Part shown: positions 16,524 through 23,463 of the stretch, one piece after another
Position numbering within the stretch: the stretch's first letter is position 1
How the letters are laid out: each line of letters opens with the position of its first letter
IMG/VR virus record: IMGVR_UViG_3300009183_004163
Location: 1 to 62,154 of that record
DNA: 62,154 nucleotides
Reading direction: 5' to 3' (one strand)
Source of the DNA: a virus
The notes under the pieces: generated by a model
The model's input: the letters and a program-made list of their open reading frames with translations, nothing else
Told to the model about the DNA's origin: nothing
Database searches by the model: none
Made by a program: the position numbers and the translations under genes

Positions 16524-16716
16524 AGATTTATTTTGGATTACAGTAGCATCTAGTAGTGTTATTGTACTTGCGTTATTGGTATCAGCGTTCTGGCCTGGTA
16601 GTAAAGGCAATGTAGTTGTTGTAAAATACGATTGCAGTCAACTCATAGGTGGCTGGCATCCTGATATACCTCTTAGAGTTCAGGAACAATGTAGAAAAAG
16701 GGAGTTAGACAAATGA
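16516..16716 (+). CDS. Small membrane protein (66 aa)
   Basis: Overlaps the exonuclease stop by 8 bases. Residues 5-26 (FWITVASSSVIVLALLVSAF) are one transmembrane helix; the remainder is periplasmic or cytoplasmic and has two cysteines (C40, C59). No family recognised. Stop overlaps the next gene by ATGA. Confidence 0.7.
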   Translation: MAKDLFWITVASSSVIVLALLVSAFWPGSKGNVVVVKYDCSQLIGGWHPDIPLRVQEQCRKRELDK

Positions 16717-17165
16717 GCTTAATAGCACTGCCGGTGGTAGATAAACAGTATTGGATTTTGAAAGAAAACGATCGCAAGGTCGGCAATGTGGAAGCCTGTG
16801 CTGGCGGATACCAAGTCAAGATCAATGATCAGATTGTACAATTTAAAACAATCAAATTAGCAGCTCGAACTGCAAATATTGAATTTGAACCGGCGACTAA
16901 AATTGTCAAGCCCAAAACAAACATAGATCAGATCTACGGCTACGCTGTCACAGGTCGAGTGTACAATCCCATGTGGAATGTTGCACAACAATTGCCTGTG
17001 TATACCAAAACTAGCAAAAGCAAAAGTTGGTTTGCCGCTGGTTGGTATAATGTCAAAAAGGGTCGCAAATGGAAAGAGATACTTGCACCCAAGTTAATTA
17101 CACTACAGAGATATCCTTATCAAGGGCCATTTTATACTCAAGAGGAAGCTGATACTAATGACTGA
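16713..17165 (+). CDS. Conserved phage protein of unknown function (150 aa)
   Basis: Starts in ATGA overlap. Contains KQYWILKENDRKVGNVEA and YGYAVTGRVYNPMWN followed by PVYTKTSKSKSWFAAGWYNV, a beta-rich pattern I associate with uncharacterised proteins of T4-like cyanophages. No catalytic motif. It overlaps the MazG-like gene by 8 bases. Confidence 0.7.
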   Translation: MSLIALPVVDKQYWILKENDRKVGNVEACAGGYQVKINDQIVQFKTIKLAARTANIEFEPATKIVKPKTNIDQIYGYAVTGRVYNPMWNVAQQLPVYTKTSKSKSWFAAGWYNVKKGRKWKEILAPKLITLQRYPYQGPFYTQEEADTND

Positions 17166-17532
17166 AATGACAAATCCATTTTTAGACCAAGCACGATTTA
17201 TGCAACTATGCGGACAATCTGTAGCTACTGAAAACGTTGATCAATACGCACTATACTTAAATTTAATTAAAGAAGAAGTTCAAGAGTTAGAAGACTCAAA
17301 AACCCGCACAGACGATCTTGATGCCTTGATTGATATTCTTGTGGTTACAATTGGAGCCATCCACAGCGCCGGCTTCGATGGAGAAGCTGCATGGAAGGAA
17401 GTAATGCGTACTAACTTTGCCAAGATTGATCCTGTCACTGGCAAGATTCGCAAGCGTGGCGATGGAAAAATTCTTAAACCCGAGGGGTGGACTCCTCCCA
17501 ATCTAGAACCATTTGCACGACTTCCCGAATGA
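17158..17532 (+). CDS. MazG-like nucleoside triphosphate pyrophosphohydrolase
   Basis: 124 residues. All-alpha MazG/PRA-PH signature: LIKEEVQELEDSK (ExxE(D/E)) and DALIDILVVTIGAIHSAG (DxxD-type), followed by the family NFAKIDPVTGKIRKRGDGK tail ending in KPEGWTPP. The class hydrolyses NTPs or dNTPs to NMP and pyrophosphate; in phages it may adjust nucleotide or (p)ppGpp levels. It ends in ATGA overlap. Confidence 0.85.
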   Translation: MTEMTNPFLDQARFMQLCGQSVATENVDQYALYLNLIKEEVQELEDSKTRTDDLDALIDILVVTIGAIHSAGFDGEAAWKEVMRTNFAKIDPVTGKIRKRGDGKILKPEGWTPPNLEPFARLPE

Positions 17533-17738
17533 GCCTACACTTACAAAAGTTTGTTGATCGAGTGCGTGGACACGAAGCTCGTGGGTCAAAGGACTTTATT
17601 ATGACTCTAGCTGAGGCCAAAGATATGCATGCTGATATCACTAGACTACTGTTAGAACTGCACGATCTACGTGAACAGGTTAGTAAACCACAAACAGAAG
17701 AAGTAATAACAGTGCAAGTAGGTGGCGGCTCATTCTAA
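17529..17738 (+). CDS. Small protein of unknown function (69 aa)
   Basis: The ATG at 17529 overlaps the MazG-like stop (ATGA), which favours it over a longer upstream start. Predicted mostly helical (HLQKFVDRVRGHEARGSKDF ... ITRLLLELHDLREQV), possibly a short coiled coil. No family recognised. Confidence 0.65.
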   Translation: MSLHLQKFVDRVRGHEARGSKDFIMTLAEAKDMHADITRLLLELHDLREQVSKPQTEEVITVQVGGGSF

Positions 17739-17783
17739 ATATACCTATATTTCTAGATAAATAAAACATAGGAATATAATGCT

Positions 17784-18071
17784 ATGAGCCGACCAAAACC
17801 CAGCGTATTAATCGAACACACTAACAAATCTACCTACAAGACCGAACAAGTTTTGGCCAGCGAAGGTGTATGGGCTGTGTTTTTTGAATCCAAACCTATC
17901 AATTTAAAAACATCAAACATGTTGGTGCAATATCCTGGCCCCAAGTATAAAAAAGTTTCATTCAGTAATCCTGGGCATGCTAAAAACTTAGCCCGTAAGC
18001 TCAACACACAATTTAAAACTGACAAGTTCACAGTAGTGTTACTACGTGCTGGTGATCAGATATATCCATAA
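17784..18071 (+). CDS. Conserved phage protein of unknown function (95 aa)
   Basis: A weak AT-rich leader with ATAAATA (about 17757-17763) and TAGGAA precede the ATG. The protein is basic, with MSRPKPSVLIEHTNKSTYKT and SFSNPGHAKNLARKLNTQF, the latter perhaps a helix that contacts nucleic acid. No family recognised. Confidence 0.7.
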   Translation: MSRPKPSVLIEHTNKSTYKTEQVLASEGVWAVFFESKPINLKTSNMLVQYPGPKYKKVSFSNPGHAKNLARKLNTQFKTDKFTVVLLRAGDQIYP

Positions 18072-18444
18072 TGTGCGCGATAAAAAGAAACTTACTCAAG
18101 AACTTGTAGGCCTATTACCCGAGGCTCAACGCATGAGCCCGGCCTCAGCATTCAGCGCATGGTGGTACAACTTACGCAGTACCGGAGGTCTTAGATTGAC
18201 CACTCTAGGGTACATAATCTTTGTTGACTATCTTGATCTTGCACAATACGAATTCCGTATCGAAGATGCACACGAATTTAATCTACGCACTGTAATTGCC
18301 TTAGATCGACAACTGGAATTGCCTTACTATATTGTGATTAAAAAAGGTGTACCGGTTAGTGTGATATTTTTTGGCAGTAAAGAAGCCATGTTGGTTAACT
18401 TGTACGGCAATTTACAAAAGTTTCTTGACAACTATCAAACATAG
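18046..18444 (+). CDS. Conserved phage protein of unknown function (132 aa)
   Basis: Start uncertain: ATG at 18046 overlaps the previous gene by 26 bases; GTG at 18073 is an alternative right after its stop. The body (SAFSAWWYNLRSTGGLRLT, TLGYIIFVDYLDLAQYEF, ALDRQLELPYYIVIKKGVPV, IFFGSKEAMLVNLYGNLQKF) resembles a conserved hypothetical of T4-like phages as I remember it. No enzyme motif seen. The permuted tmRNA follows. Confidence 0.7.
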   Translation: MLVIRYIHNVRDKKKLTQELVGLLPEAQRMSPASAFSAWWYNLRSTGGLRLTTLGYIIFVDYLDLAQYEFRIEDAHEFNLRTVIALDRQLELPYYIVIKKGVPVSVIFFGSKEAMLVNLYGNLQKFLDNYQT

Positions 18445-18518
18445 TGTTATACTAAATACTCAATATGGGCGTGATCGTAATAAGTTTCAAGATGTTCACG
18501 CAAAAGGTAATCCTAAGA

Positions 18519-18547
18519 TTGACGGTAAGAATGTTAAAGGGTATAAT
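18519..18547 (+). promoter_or_regulatory. Promoter of the tmRNA gene
   Basis: TTGACG (18519-18524), 17-base spacer, TATAAT (18542-18547). Predicted start near 18554, about 30 bases before the T-arm of the tmRNA acceptor piece. Confidence 0.7.
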
Positions 18548-18793
18548 TAAAGAATTCGTTGAAGGTAGAAGTATGGCGATCAAGACTCGGGTGCAACTCC
18601 CGACATCTCCACCGGAGAGTATTAGATAGTATTCTGCGGTGGGGATGAATTAGAATCGATTGGCGCTAAAGGGCTACTGGAGGATCGGCAATGTAGAAGC
18701 CGTTAGGATTGGGACTACTCAGTCGAAGACACAAAAACTTTAAATGCAAACGCATCTAAAGGCGAAGTAACTGTAACTGGTAAGAATGTTAAA
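18524..18793 (+). repeat. 15-bp direct repeat, one copy in the tmRNA promoter, one in the tag
   Basis: GGTAAGAATGTTAAA occurs at 18524-18538 (spacer of the promoter) and 18779-18793 (tag codons GKNVK), in the same reading frame relative to the surrounding open frames. The two copies bracket 240 bases of tmRNA sequence. Confidence 0.9.
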
Positions 18794-18835
18794 TTCTCTG
18801 CTCGCACAGCACAACGCCAACCATTAGCAGTTTAA
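18746..18835 (+). other. tmRNA tag-peptide reading frame (29 codons + stop)
   Basis: Starts at the expected resume codon GCA after an A-rich stretch (ACTTTAAAT) and encodes ANASKGEVTVTG... ending QRQPLAV. The beginning (AN) is typical. The tag is long compared with the 8-16 residues of most species and ends LAV, where LAA is usual. The second half (NVKFSARTA) resembles cyanobacterial tags (NIVKFAR..) as I recall them. Confidence 0.7.
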
Positions 18836-18877
18836 TCACTGCTTAGGGGAATTATCCCTCGTAACAGAAAATAGTAG

Positions 18878-18902
18878 AACCCGCTTCGGCGGGTTTCTTT
18901 TT
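18878..18902 (+). terminator. Rho-independent terminator of the tmRNA
   Basis: AACCCGC TTCG GCGGGTT (stem 18878-18884/18889-18895) followed by TCTTTTT. Confidence 0.9.
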
Positions 18903-19026
18903 ATGCGTTGCTAACTCCTAAAAGTACCAAGAAAGTCTGCAAAAATTGCTAACCACTAGTAGTAACCACTAAATATTTGTCTAGGTTCACAGATCAGTGA
19001 ACTTTCTTTTAAAAGGAAATATTAGA
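18903..19026 (+). promoter_or_regulatory. Leader of the outer-membrane protein gene: direct repeats and hairpin
   Basis: TAACCACTA occurs twice, 13 bases apart (18950-18958, 18963-18971), next to CTAAATA, and could be a protein-binding site. GTTCAC AGATCA GTGAAC (18985-19002) is a perfect 6-bp hairpin in the probable 5' leader. AAAAGGAAA precedes the ATG at 19027. I see no consensus -35/-10 pair. Confidence 0.45.
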
Positions 19027-19479
19027 ATGAAAAAAGTAATCTTAACAGTAGCATTAACTGTAGCCGCCGGGGTTGCAAGCGCCGCTGATGTTGGTGTGTA
19101 TGGTGGTCGCAATATGGGTTCCGAAAACAATCTGGTTGGTATTTCAGTTGGACAGTCTTTTGGAAAAATTGGTGTTCAAGCCACAGCCGATCGTAGCACA
19201 ACTCAGCGTACCGATGTAAATCGTTACACTGCTAGTGCCAGCTATGATGTAATTAAATTAGGTCCAGTACAAACTAATGTTCGTGCAGGCGTTGCTTTTG
19301 TCGATCCACAAAGTGCAAAAGCATCCAATGGCGGTGCTGGTTTTATAGGTGCCGGTATTGCATACCCAGTTACATCTAAAGTTAATTTAGTTGCTGATTA
19401 TGCATATCAAAAAGGTAACAACATTACTAAAGCATACGATGGTAACATTGTAACTGCCGGTGTCAAGTACTCATTCTAA
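19027..19479 (+). CDS. Secreted outer-membrane beta-barrel protein (150 aa)
   Basis: MKKVILTVALTVAAGVASA is a classic Sec signal peptide with an AxA cleavage site before ADVGVYG. Mature residues alternate polar/apolar in strands (GKIGVQATADRST, YTASASYDVIKLGPVQTNVR, KVNLVADYAYQKG) and the protein ends in VKYSF, the C-terminal aromatic recognised by the BAM complex. About 130 mature residues fit an eight-stranded OmpX/OmpW-like barrel. A phage-encoded outer-membrane protein could block receptors or alter permeability; that is inference. The ATG at 19027 is chosen over an upstream one because of the AAAAGGAAA site and signal peptide. Confidence 0.8.
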   Translation: MKKVILTVALTVAAGVASAADVGVYGGRNMGSENNLVGISVGQSFGKIGVQATADRSTTQRTDVNRYTASASYDVIKLGPVQTNVRAGVAFVDPQSAKASNGGAGFIGAGIAYPVTSKVNLVADYAYQKGNNITKAYDGNIVTAGVKYSF

Positions 19480-19497
19480 TAGTTAATTAGAGTTCAC

Positions 19498-19527
19498 AAA
19501 AAAGCCTCCTAAGGAGGCTTTTTTTAT
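19498..19527. terminator. Bidirectional rho-independent terminator
   Basis: AAGCCTCC TAA GGAGGCTT with an A-run on the left and a T-run on the right, between convergent genes ending at 19479 (+) and 19531 (-). Confidence 0.9.
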
Positions 19528-19530
19528 TGA

Positions 19531-20409
19531 TTAAACCTTGTTAGGTTTTAGATTTGAAAATTGTATTTTTTTGTATTCGTATGACTCGGGGCAAAATTTA
19601 CATTGCGGAATAGGGTCATCTAGTGTACGGAAAAATTCTTCACCGCGTTCATCAAATTCATCTATACTCAACCCACGATAACTATGTATCAGTGCTCTGT
19701 CTTCATCCGATACATCAAATGGATACTGTTGATCAAACTGTTGCATTAACGGTGCCGGTCCACATTTATGAATTTTTCCATCAATGAAATGATAATTTTT
19801 CCACTGTACAAACCCACAATTGCTGTGTGCTTTTAATGGATCACTATTATATAATTTAAATTCACCGTTAGGACCTTCTATAATGTTGCTTTGATTAAAG
19901 TGATCACTAATCCATACATGAACTTCAACTCTATTAGCATCAATAAATTGAAATGTAGACCCAATGGGTGAATTTAAATCGTTAGTTTCTTTTATAGGAT
20001 GCACCAGATAATTTCTAATACGAGTAAAAATTGCATCTCGATCATCAAGCGAATGTAAACTAATTCCTATCCAAGCCCCGATTGCCTTGCACGAGTCGTA
20101 CAATCCTGGAACTAAATCAATCCTGGTACCGTTTGATTGTATTTGTGGTGCATAGTGATCTGGCCACAAGAGACGTATTCCTTCAATCCATTTAGTGATT
20201 GAAGGATTGAGTAGTGGTTCTCCGCCAAGAACCACTGGCTTAATAATATCAATTTTTTCCGCCCACTTTTTAAAAATTGGTTCGTAATCTTCCCATTTTT
20301 CCCATCCAGCAAATTTATAATTATTGTATCTATTGCAACCGGAGCAGGTTAAATTACATACATTTGTGATATAAAATTCTAGTTTATTAATGATTATTCG
20401 TTGTGTCAT
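19531..20409 (-). CDS. Radical SAM protein
   Basis: 292 residues from the ATG at 20409, which overlaps the upstream gene's stop (ATGA). C18, C22 and C25 (CNLTCSGC) bind the SAM cluster; VVLGGEPLLNP holds the GGE motif. Further cysteines near the end (NCGFVQW, HKCGPAP, QCKFCPE) may bind an auxiliary cluster. It lacks the N-terminal cysteine region of the 53-62 kb proteins. Substrate unknown. It pairs with the next radical SAM gene as a two-gene operon. Confidence 0.85.
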   Translation of the reverse strand: MTQRIIINKLEFYITNVCNLTCSGCNRYNNYKFAGWEKWEDYEPIFKKWAEKIDIIKPVVLGGEPLLNPSITKWIEGIRLLWPDHYAPQIQSNGTRIDLVPGLYDSCKAIGAWIGISLHSLDDRDAIFTRIRNYLVHPIKETNDLNSPIGSTFQFIDANRVEVHVWISDHFNQSNIIEGPNGEFKLYNSDPLKAHSNCGFVQWKNYHFIDGKIHKCGPAPLMQQFDQQYPFDVSDEDRALIHSYRGLSIDEFDERGEEFFRTLDDPIPQCKFCPESYEYKKIQFSNLKPNKV

Positions 20410-21431
20410 AGTGTTTGTTTGTTTACAGGAGGTTTCCACGATCCGCAAGTATTTACACAAGTATACAATCTGCCTTCTGCAATGCTTGGCATATCCCATG
20501 TGTGTTCAACACTATCAAACCATTTAATACAATCTTCCAATGACGATTCCAAGGCATTATTTCCTTGCACTAAAAGTTTTAATTGTTCATTGCCTGCGTG
20601 GTGCATGGTCTTTGGATAATAGCCAAGATAACAACATGGATATATTTCTCCATTTGCAGCAATATATAATTCTTGATTTCGTTTATGATTACACCCAATA
20701 TTCAGTGGAGTGATGTCTTTTGATGATTTAAATGTTTTTGCATCAAACCAAGTGATATGACTTTGTATCATGGAGATAATATCAGGCTCTATAGCAGTGT
20801 TGGGCCATGGTTCACCAAGCCAATGACTAAAATCCCCAGTACGACTATAAACTGGTCCATTGTTTCTTCCATCACTAATGTTATCAAAATATTTAAATCC
20901 TAATTCTTTGGCCAATTCTCTACACTCTTTTTCTTGATGTTGATTATGGGTAAATGGAATAAATCTCCAAATTGCAGTGCCGCCGGCGGCAATAAATGCT
21001 GTAGCATTTTTAATTACCGTATTCCAATCCGTATCCTGACGATAGAGAGAGTGCGTGTCTGCTAAGCCATCCAATGCAAATCCCACTTTGACTCCTGGCA
21101 GTGCTAACCGTGCCCACCAATCTGGAGTTCTCATGCTACCATTGGTGTAAATATTAACATTACAGTTATTATCAACTAGGTACCGAACAATCTCAATTCC
21201 GTCTTTGGCCAGTCCAAAATCTCCCAAATTACCATTAAACAACACATGGTCGATTTGCTTTAAAAAATCTGGTTTCAATATTTTTTTAATATCTTCTAAA
21301 GACAACTCAGTTATTGGATATCCGCTATTGTACTCAAGCCCCCGATAATTACGCATGCACATGGGGCATCGAGAGTTACAACGAGTAGTAAGTTCAATTT
21401 GAAGTCGAGTAATTTCGTGGAGTTTAAGCAT
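20406..21431 (-). CDS. Radical SAM/SPASM-type protein
   Basis: 341 residues from the ATG at 21431; a longer TTG start at 21461 is less likely. C18, C22, C25 (CNSRCPMC) form the SAM cluster motif. The GGE motif is replaced by LFNGNLGDFG. The C-terminal IGCNHKRNQELYIAANGEIY, then PCCYLGYYP and CVNTCGSW form a SPASM-like auxiliary cluster set, as in peptide- or sugar-modifying maturases. No precursor peptide is seen nearby. Unusual for this window in being on the minus strand between + genes. Confidence 0.85.
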   Translation of the reverse strand: MLKLHEITRLQIELTTRCNSRCPMCMRNYRGLEYNSGYPITELSLEDIKKILKPDFLKQIDHVLFNGNLGDFGLAKDGIEIVRYLVDNNCNVNIYTNGSMRTPDWWARLALPGVKVGFALDGLADTHSLYRQDTDWNTVIKNATAFIAAGGTAIWRFIPFTHNQHQEKECRELAKELGFKYFDNISDGRNNGPVYSRTGDFSHWLGEPWPNTAIEPDIISMIQSHITWFDAKTFKSSKDITPLNIGCNHKRNQELYIAANGEIYPCCYLGYYPKTMHHAGNEQLKLLVQGNNALESSLEDCIKWFDSVEHTWDMPSIAEGRLYTCVNTCGSWKPPVNKQTL

Positions 21432-21454
21432 GGAATATTTATGTACTATACTGG

Positions 21455-21483
21455 TTGACAAAGTATAAATACCCTTGTATAAT
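21455..21483 (+). promoter_or_regulatory. Strong consensus promoter before the candidate RNA/tRNA block
   Basis: TTGACA (21455-21460), 17-base spacer, TATAAT (21478-21483). The spacer also contains TATAAATA. It points away from the minus-strand radical SAM gene. Confidence 0.8.
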
Positions 21484-21489
21484 ACTTGC

Positions 21490-21652
21490 TATGATGAATA
21501 ATAACTTGCATCTTTCTTTGTCAACCCTACTCATTATTGGGCAATCCAATCTGTGGCCAGTGGTCTGCGAAGATGGTGCAAGGGGTTCTGAATAGAATAA
21601 GTTTTAAATCGTATTTAAGAACCCTGGACTTAACACTCCGGGGTTTTTTATT
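21490..21652 (+). ncRNA. Candidate small RNA between a promoter and a terminator
   Basis: About 160 bases run from the expected start of the 21455 promoter to the terminator at 21620-21652. No credible reading frame with a ribosome binding site is contained in it. I do not recognise it as 6S, RNase P, or a tRNA. It could also be a long leader with attenuation for the gene at 21669 and the tRNAs. Confidence 0.45.
21620..21652 (+). terminator. Rho-independent terminator or attenuator
   Basis: AACCCTGG/CCGGGGTT stem (21620-21627/21638-21645) with a 10-base loop, then TTTTTATTT. It ends 17 bases before the next ATG, so read-through would feed the tRNA operon. Confidence 0.8.
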
Positions 21653-21668
21653 TAGAGGAAAGGATAAC

Positions 21669-21842
21669 ATGACAGATTTTACAAAATTAAACGATCGTAT
21701 TGTGAGACAGGCTTGGGAATTTAGTAATTTAACACTGAGTGAAGAACTCAAGACCAAACTGTTTCAAGATAAGATTCGTAGGGCTGCAGACATGATTCAG
21801 GCTCGTGACCAAAGTCCGCTATATTTTAAAGTTAAAGATTAA
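21669..21842 (+). CDS. Small helical protein of unknown function (57 aa)
   Basis: AGGAAAGGA ribosome binding site before the ATG. MTDFTKLNDRIVRQAWEFSN and RRAADMIQARDQ suggest two helices. No family recognised. It directly precedes tRNA-Cys. Confidence 0.65.
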   Translation: MTDFTKLNDRIVRQAWEFSNLTLSEELKTKLFQDKIRRAADMIQARDQSPLYFKVKD

Positions 21843-21850
21843 TGTATTAT

Positions 21851-21928
21851 GGTGAAGTGGCCGAGTGGTCCAAGGCAAGTGACTGCAAATCTCTACAATC
21901 GTTGGTTCGAATCCAACCTTCACCTCCA
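21851..21928 (+). tRNA. tRNA-Cys (GCA), CCA encoded
   Basis: Acceptor GGTGAAG/CTTCACC, T-arm GTTGG TTCGAAT CCAAC, anticodon loop CTGCAAA (GCA), discriminator T (a cysteine identity base) and CCA at 21926-21928. One T-T mismatch in the anticodon stem. Confidence 0.85.
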
Positions 21929-21929
21929 G

Positions 21930-22003
21930 GTCGGTCTGGTATAATGGCATTACAGCGGTCTCCAAAACCGTTAATTGAGGTTCGATTCCTTAGACCGGCG
22001 CCA
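21930..22003 (+). tRNA. tRNA-Trp (CCA), CCA encoded
   Basis: Acceptor GTCGGTC/GACCGGC with one wobble, anticodon stem GCGGT/ACCGT with loop CTCCAAA (CCA), discriminator G, CCA at 22001-22003. It begins one base after tRNA-Cys. Confidence 0.88.
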
Positions 22004-22025
22004 ATCACAAAGAAAGGAGGCACAT

Positions 22026-22637
22026 ATGCCTAGTGTATTTTTAGTAAGCGATACTCACTTTGGTCACAAAGGTGTGTGCCACTTCACCCGTAATGATGGT
22101 GTAACCAAGTTGCGTCCATTTGACACTCCGGAAGAAATGGACGAGTTTATGGTCGAAGCGTGGAACAACCGTGTTCGCCCTAATGACAAAGTGTATCACT
22201 TGGGTGATGTGGTTATCAACCGCCGGGCTTTGCCTATCTTGAACAGGCTCAACGGTGACAAAGTTCTTATACGTGGCAACCATGATATCTTTAAAGACGA
22301 GGACTACACTCCTTACTTTAGAAGTCTACGTGGATACCATGTTATGAACGGAATGATACTTAGTCACATTCCGGTTCACCCAGAAAGCTTAGGACGTTTT
22401 GGAGTCAATATTCACGGACATACTCACGCAAATCGCGTAAAGAAAATTCGTGGAGTAAACGTCAAGACCGGAGAACTTCTTTACAGTGATGAGAACGATG
22501 TGCGCTACCACTGTGTTTGTGTTGAGCAAACTGATTTTGCTCCAATACTGTTCGAAGATGTAATTAAACGGATCGAAGCAGAAGGTGGTGTAATAGGTTT
22601 TCAAAACGGTAATGGTACCACACAAGTAACAATGTAA
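22026..22637 (+). CDS. Calcineurin-like metallophosphoesterase
   Basis: 203 residues. AAAGGAGG ribosome site. All metal motifs are visible: SDTHFGH (8-14), LGDV, IRGNHD, LSHIPVH and NIHGHTH. The fold covers phosphodiesterases and phosphatases; the size and motifs match small phage/bacterial phosphoesterases of the YfcE/MPP type. Substrate unknown. It lies between tRNA-Trp and another tRNA. Confidence 0.88.
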   Translation: MPSVFLVSDTHFGHKGVCHFTRNDGVTKLRPFDTPEEMDEFMVEAWNNRVRPNDKVYHLGDVVINRRALPILNRLNGDKVLIRGNHDIFKDEDYTPYFRSLRGYHVMNGMILSHIPVHPESLGRFGVNIHGHTHANRVKKIRGVNVKTGELLYSDENDVRYHCVCVEQTDFAPILFEDVIKRIEAEGGVIGFQNGNGTTQVTM

Positions 22638-22643
22638 AAATTA

Positions 22644-22720
22644 GCCCTGGTAGACAAACAGGTAAAGTCACCGGTCCAAGAAATCGGAATGTGGAGGTCC
22701 GAATCCTCCCCAGGGTACCA
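22644..22720 (+). tRNA. tRNA with atypical loops, anticodon reads AAG (Leu?)
   Basis: Full cloverleaf: acceptor GCCCTGG/CCAGGGT, D-arm GAC/GTC with GG in the loop, anticodon stem CCGGT/ATCGG, T-stem GGAGG/CCTCC, discriminator A, CCA at 22718-22720. Two normally fixed bases differ: C instead of T at position 33 (22677) and C instead of T at position 55 (22699). The anticodon falls as AAG. It may be decaying, or the isotype may be misread. Confidence 0.6.
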
Positions 22721-22783
22721 TGCTAACGGTCAACACACAAATTTTTATAACGAATGGAAACATTGAGACAAGCGGAATTGATC

Positions 22784-22791
22784 TATAAATA
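22784..22791 (+). promoter_or_regulatory. TATAAATA box (late promoter-like)
   Basis: TATAAATA covers the first base of an ATG at 22791, so the usable start is the ATG at 22797, 5 bases downstream of the box; again a leaderless arrangement. Confidence 0.5.
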
Positions 22792-22796
22792 TGGGC

Positions 22797-23414
22797 ATGA
22801 ACAGTGTCTATACTATTTTTTCTCCAGGAAGAACCGGAAGTCATATTATACTAGAGATGTTAGCAGGTACTCCGTTTAATAAAGGAGGATTAGCTGATGC
22901 GTACGGGCTATGGCTTCCGATGAATGAAAAAGAATGTCGGCAACATATTAAAGATCAAAATGTAGTAATACATCTGCATGACATTAATTTAATCAAAGAT
23001 TTAGATCCAGCAACTGTAACTTTAATAATAAGTCTCAGGAAAGATGTATTTGCTCAATTAATGAGTGTTATTGTAGCCAACATAGTCAATGAATGGAGCG
23101 GTAAAGATTATAGTAGCAAAGTTGTAGAGCCAACTGTCATTGACAAATTAAAATTTATTAATTTACTAAAATCAAAGCGTAGTTGGGACCATAAAGTTAA
23201 TTTATCTGTTTATAAAAAAGTTGTAACAATTTACTACGAAGATCTAATAGATCAAGGGGCAAAATTTCTTGCTGACGAATTGGGCTTAGAATACAATGAA
23301 TTGCGAGTTGGGAAGGTACATCAAAAAAGTCCTTATTTTTTTAAAAACATAATTTTAAATTGGGAAGAACTATATCAAGAATATTTAAATATAACAAATA
23401 AAGAGCCGGTATAA
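22797..23414 (+). CDS. Sulfotransferase-like protein
   Basis: 205 residues. YTIFSPGRTGSHIILEML resembles the 5'-phosphosulphate loop of PAPS-dependent sulfotransferases (here GRTGS). IISLRKDVFAQLMSVIVAN gives the R...S pair that binds the 3' phosphate, and VTIYYEDL is the following strand. The family transfers sulphate from PAPS to sugars or other alcohols; the substrate is unknown. A+T content looks high. Start chosen as explained for the TATAAATA box. Confidence 0.7.
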   Translation: MNSVYTIFSPGRTGSHIILEMLAGTPFNKGGLADAYGLWLPMNEKECRQHIKDQNVVIHLHDINLIKDLDPATVTLIISLRKDVFAQLMSVIVANIVNEWSGKDYSSKVVEPTVIDKLKFINLLKSKRSWDHKVNLSVYKKVVTIYYEDLIDQGAKFLADELGLEYNELRVGKVHQKSPYFFKNIILNWEELYQEYLNITNKEPV

Positions 23415-23463
23415 TCAACGTGCCGTTGTTCAATTTTAACAAGATCAAATGAGCATACTCATA

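Larger units (their letters stand above)
18554..18902 (+). ncRNA. ssrA: Circularly permuted (two-piece) tmRNA precursor
   Basis: The tRNA-like 3' half comes first: T-stem TCGGG/CCCGA (18587-18591/18599-18603) with a 7-base loop, then CATCTCC (18604-18610) plus ACC. After about 27 bases the 5' half begins, GGGGATG (18641-18647), which pairs 7 bp with CATCTCC. Downstream are the tag reading frame (GCA at 18746 to TAA at 18833-18835), the hairpin GCAGT...ACTGC around the stop (E. coli: GCAGCTTAATAACCTGC) and CTTAGGG. The order is opposite to normal ssrA, as in the two-piece tmRNAs of alphaproteobacteria, some betaproteobacteria and cyanobacteria. It would free stalled ribosomes. Ends are estimated from promoter and terminator. 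Confidence 0.85.

Noticed and set aside
18425-18550. Short TTG-start reading frame before the tmRNA
   Set aside because: No ribosome site, weak start codon, and its end lies inside the tmRNA promoter. It is kept only as a repeat clue.
20406-21461. Longer radical SAM protein starting at TTG 21461
   Set aside because: It would overlap the -35 of the divergent promoter and has no ribosome site; ATG 21431 gives a normal N terminus.
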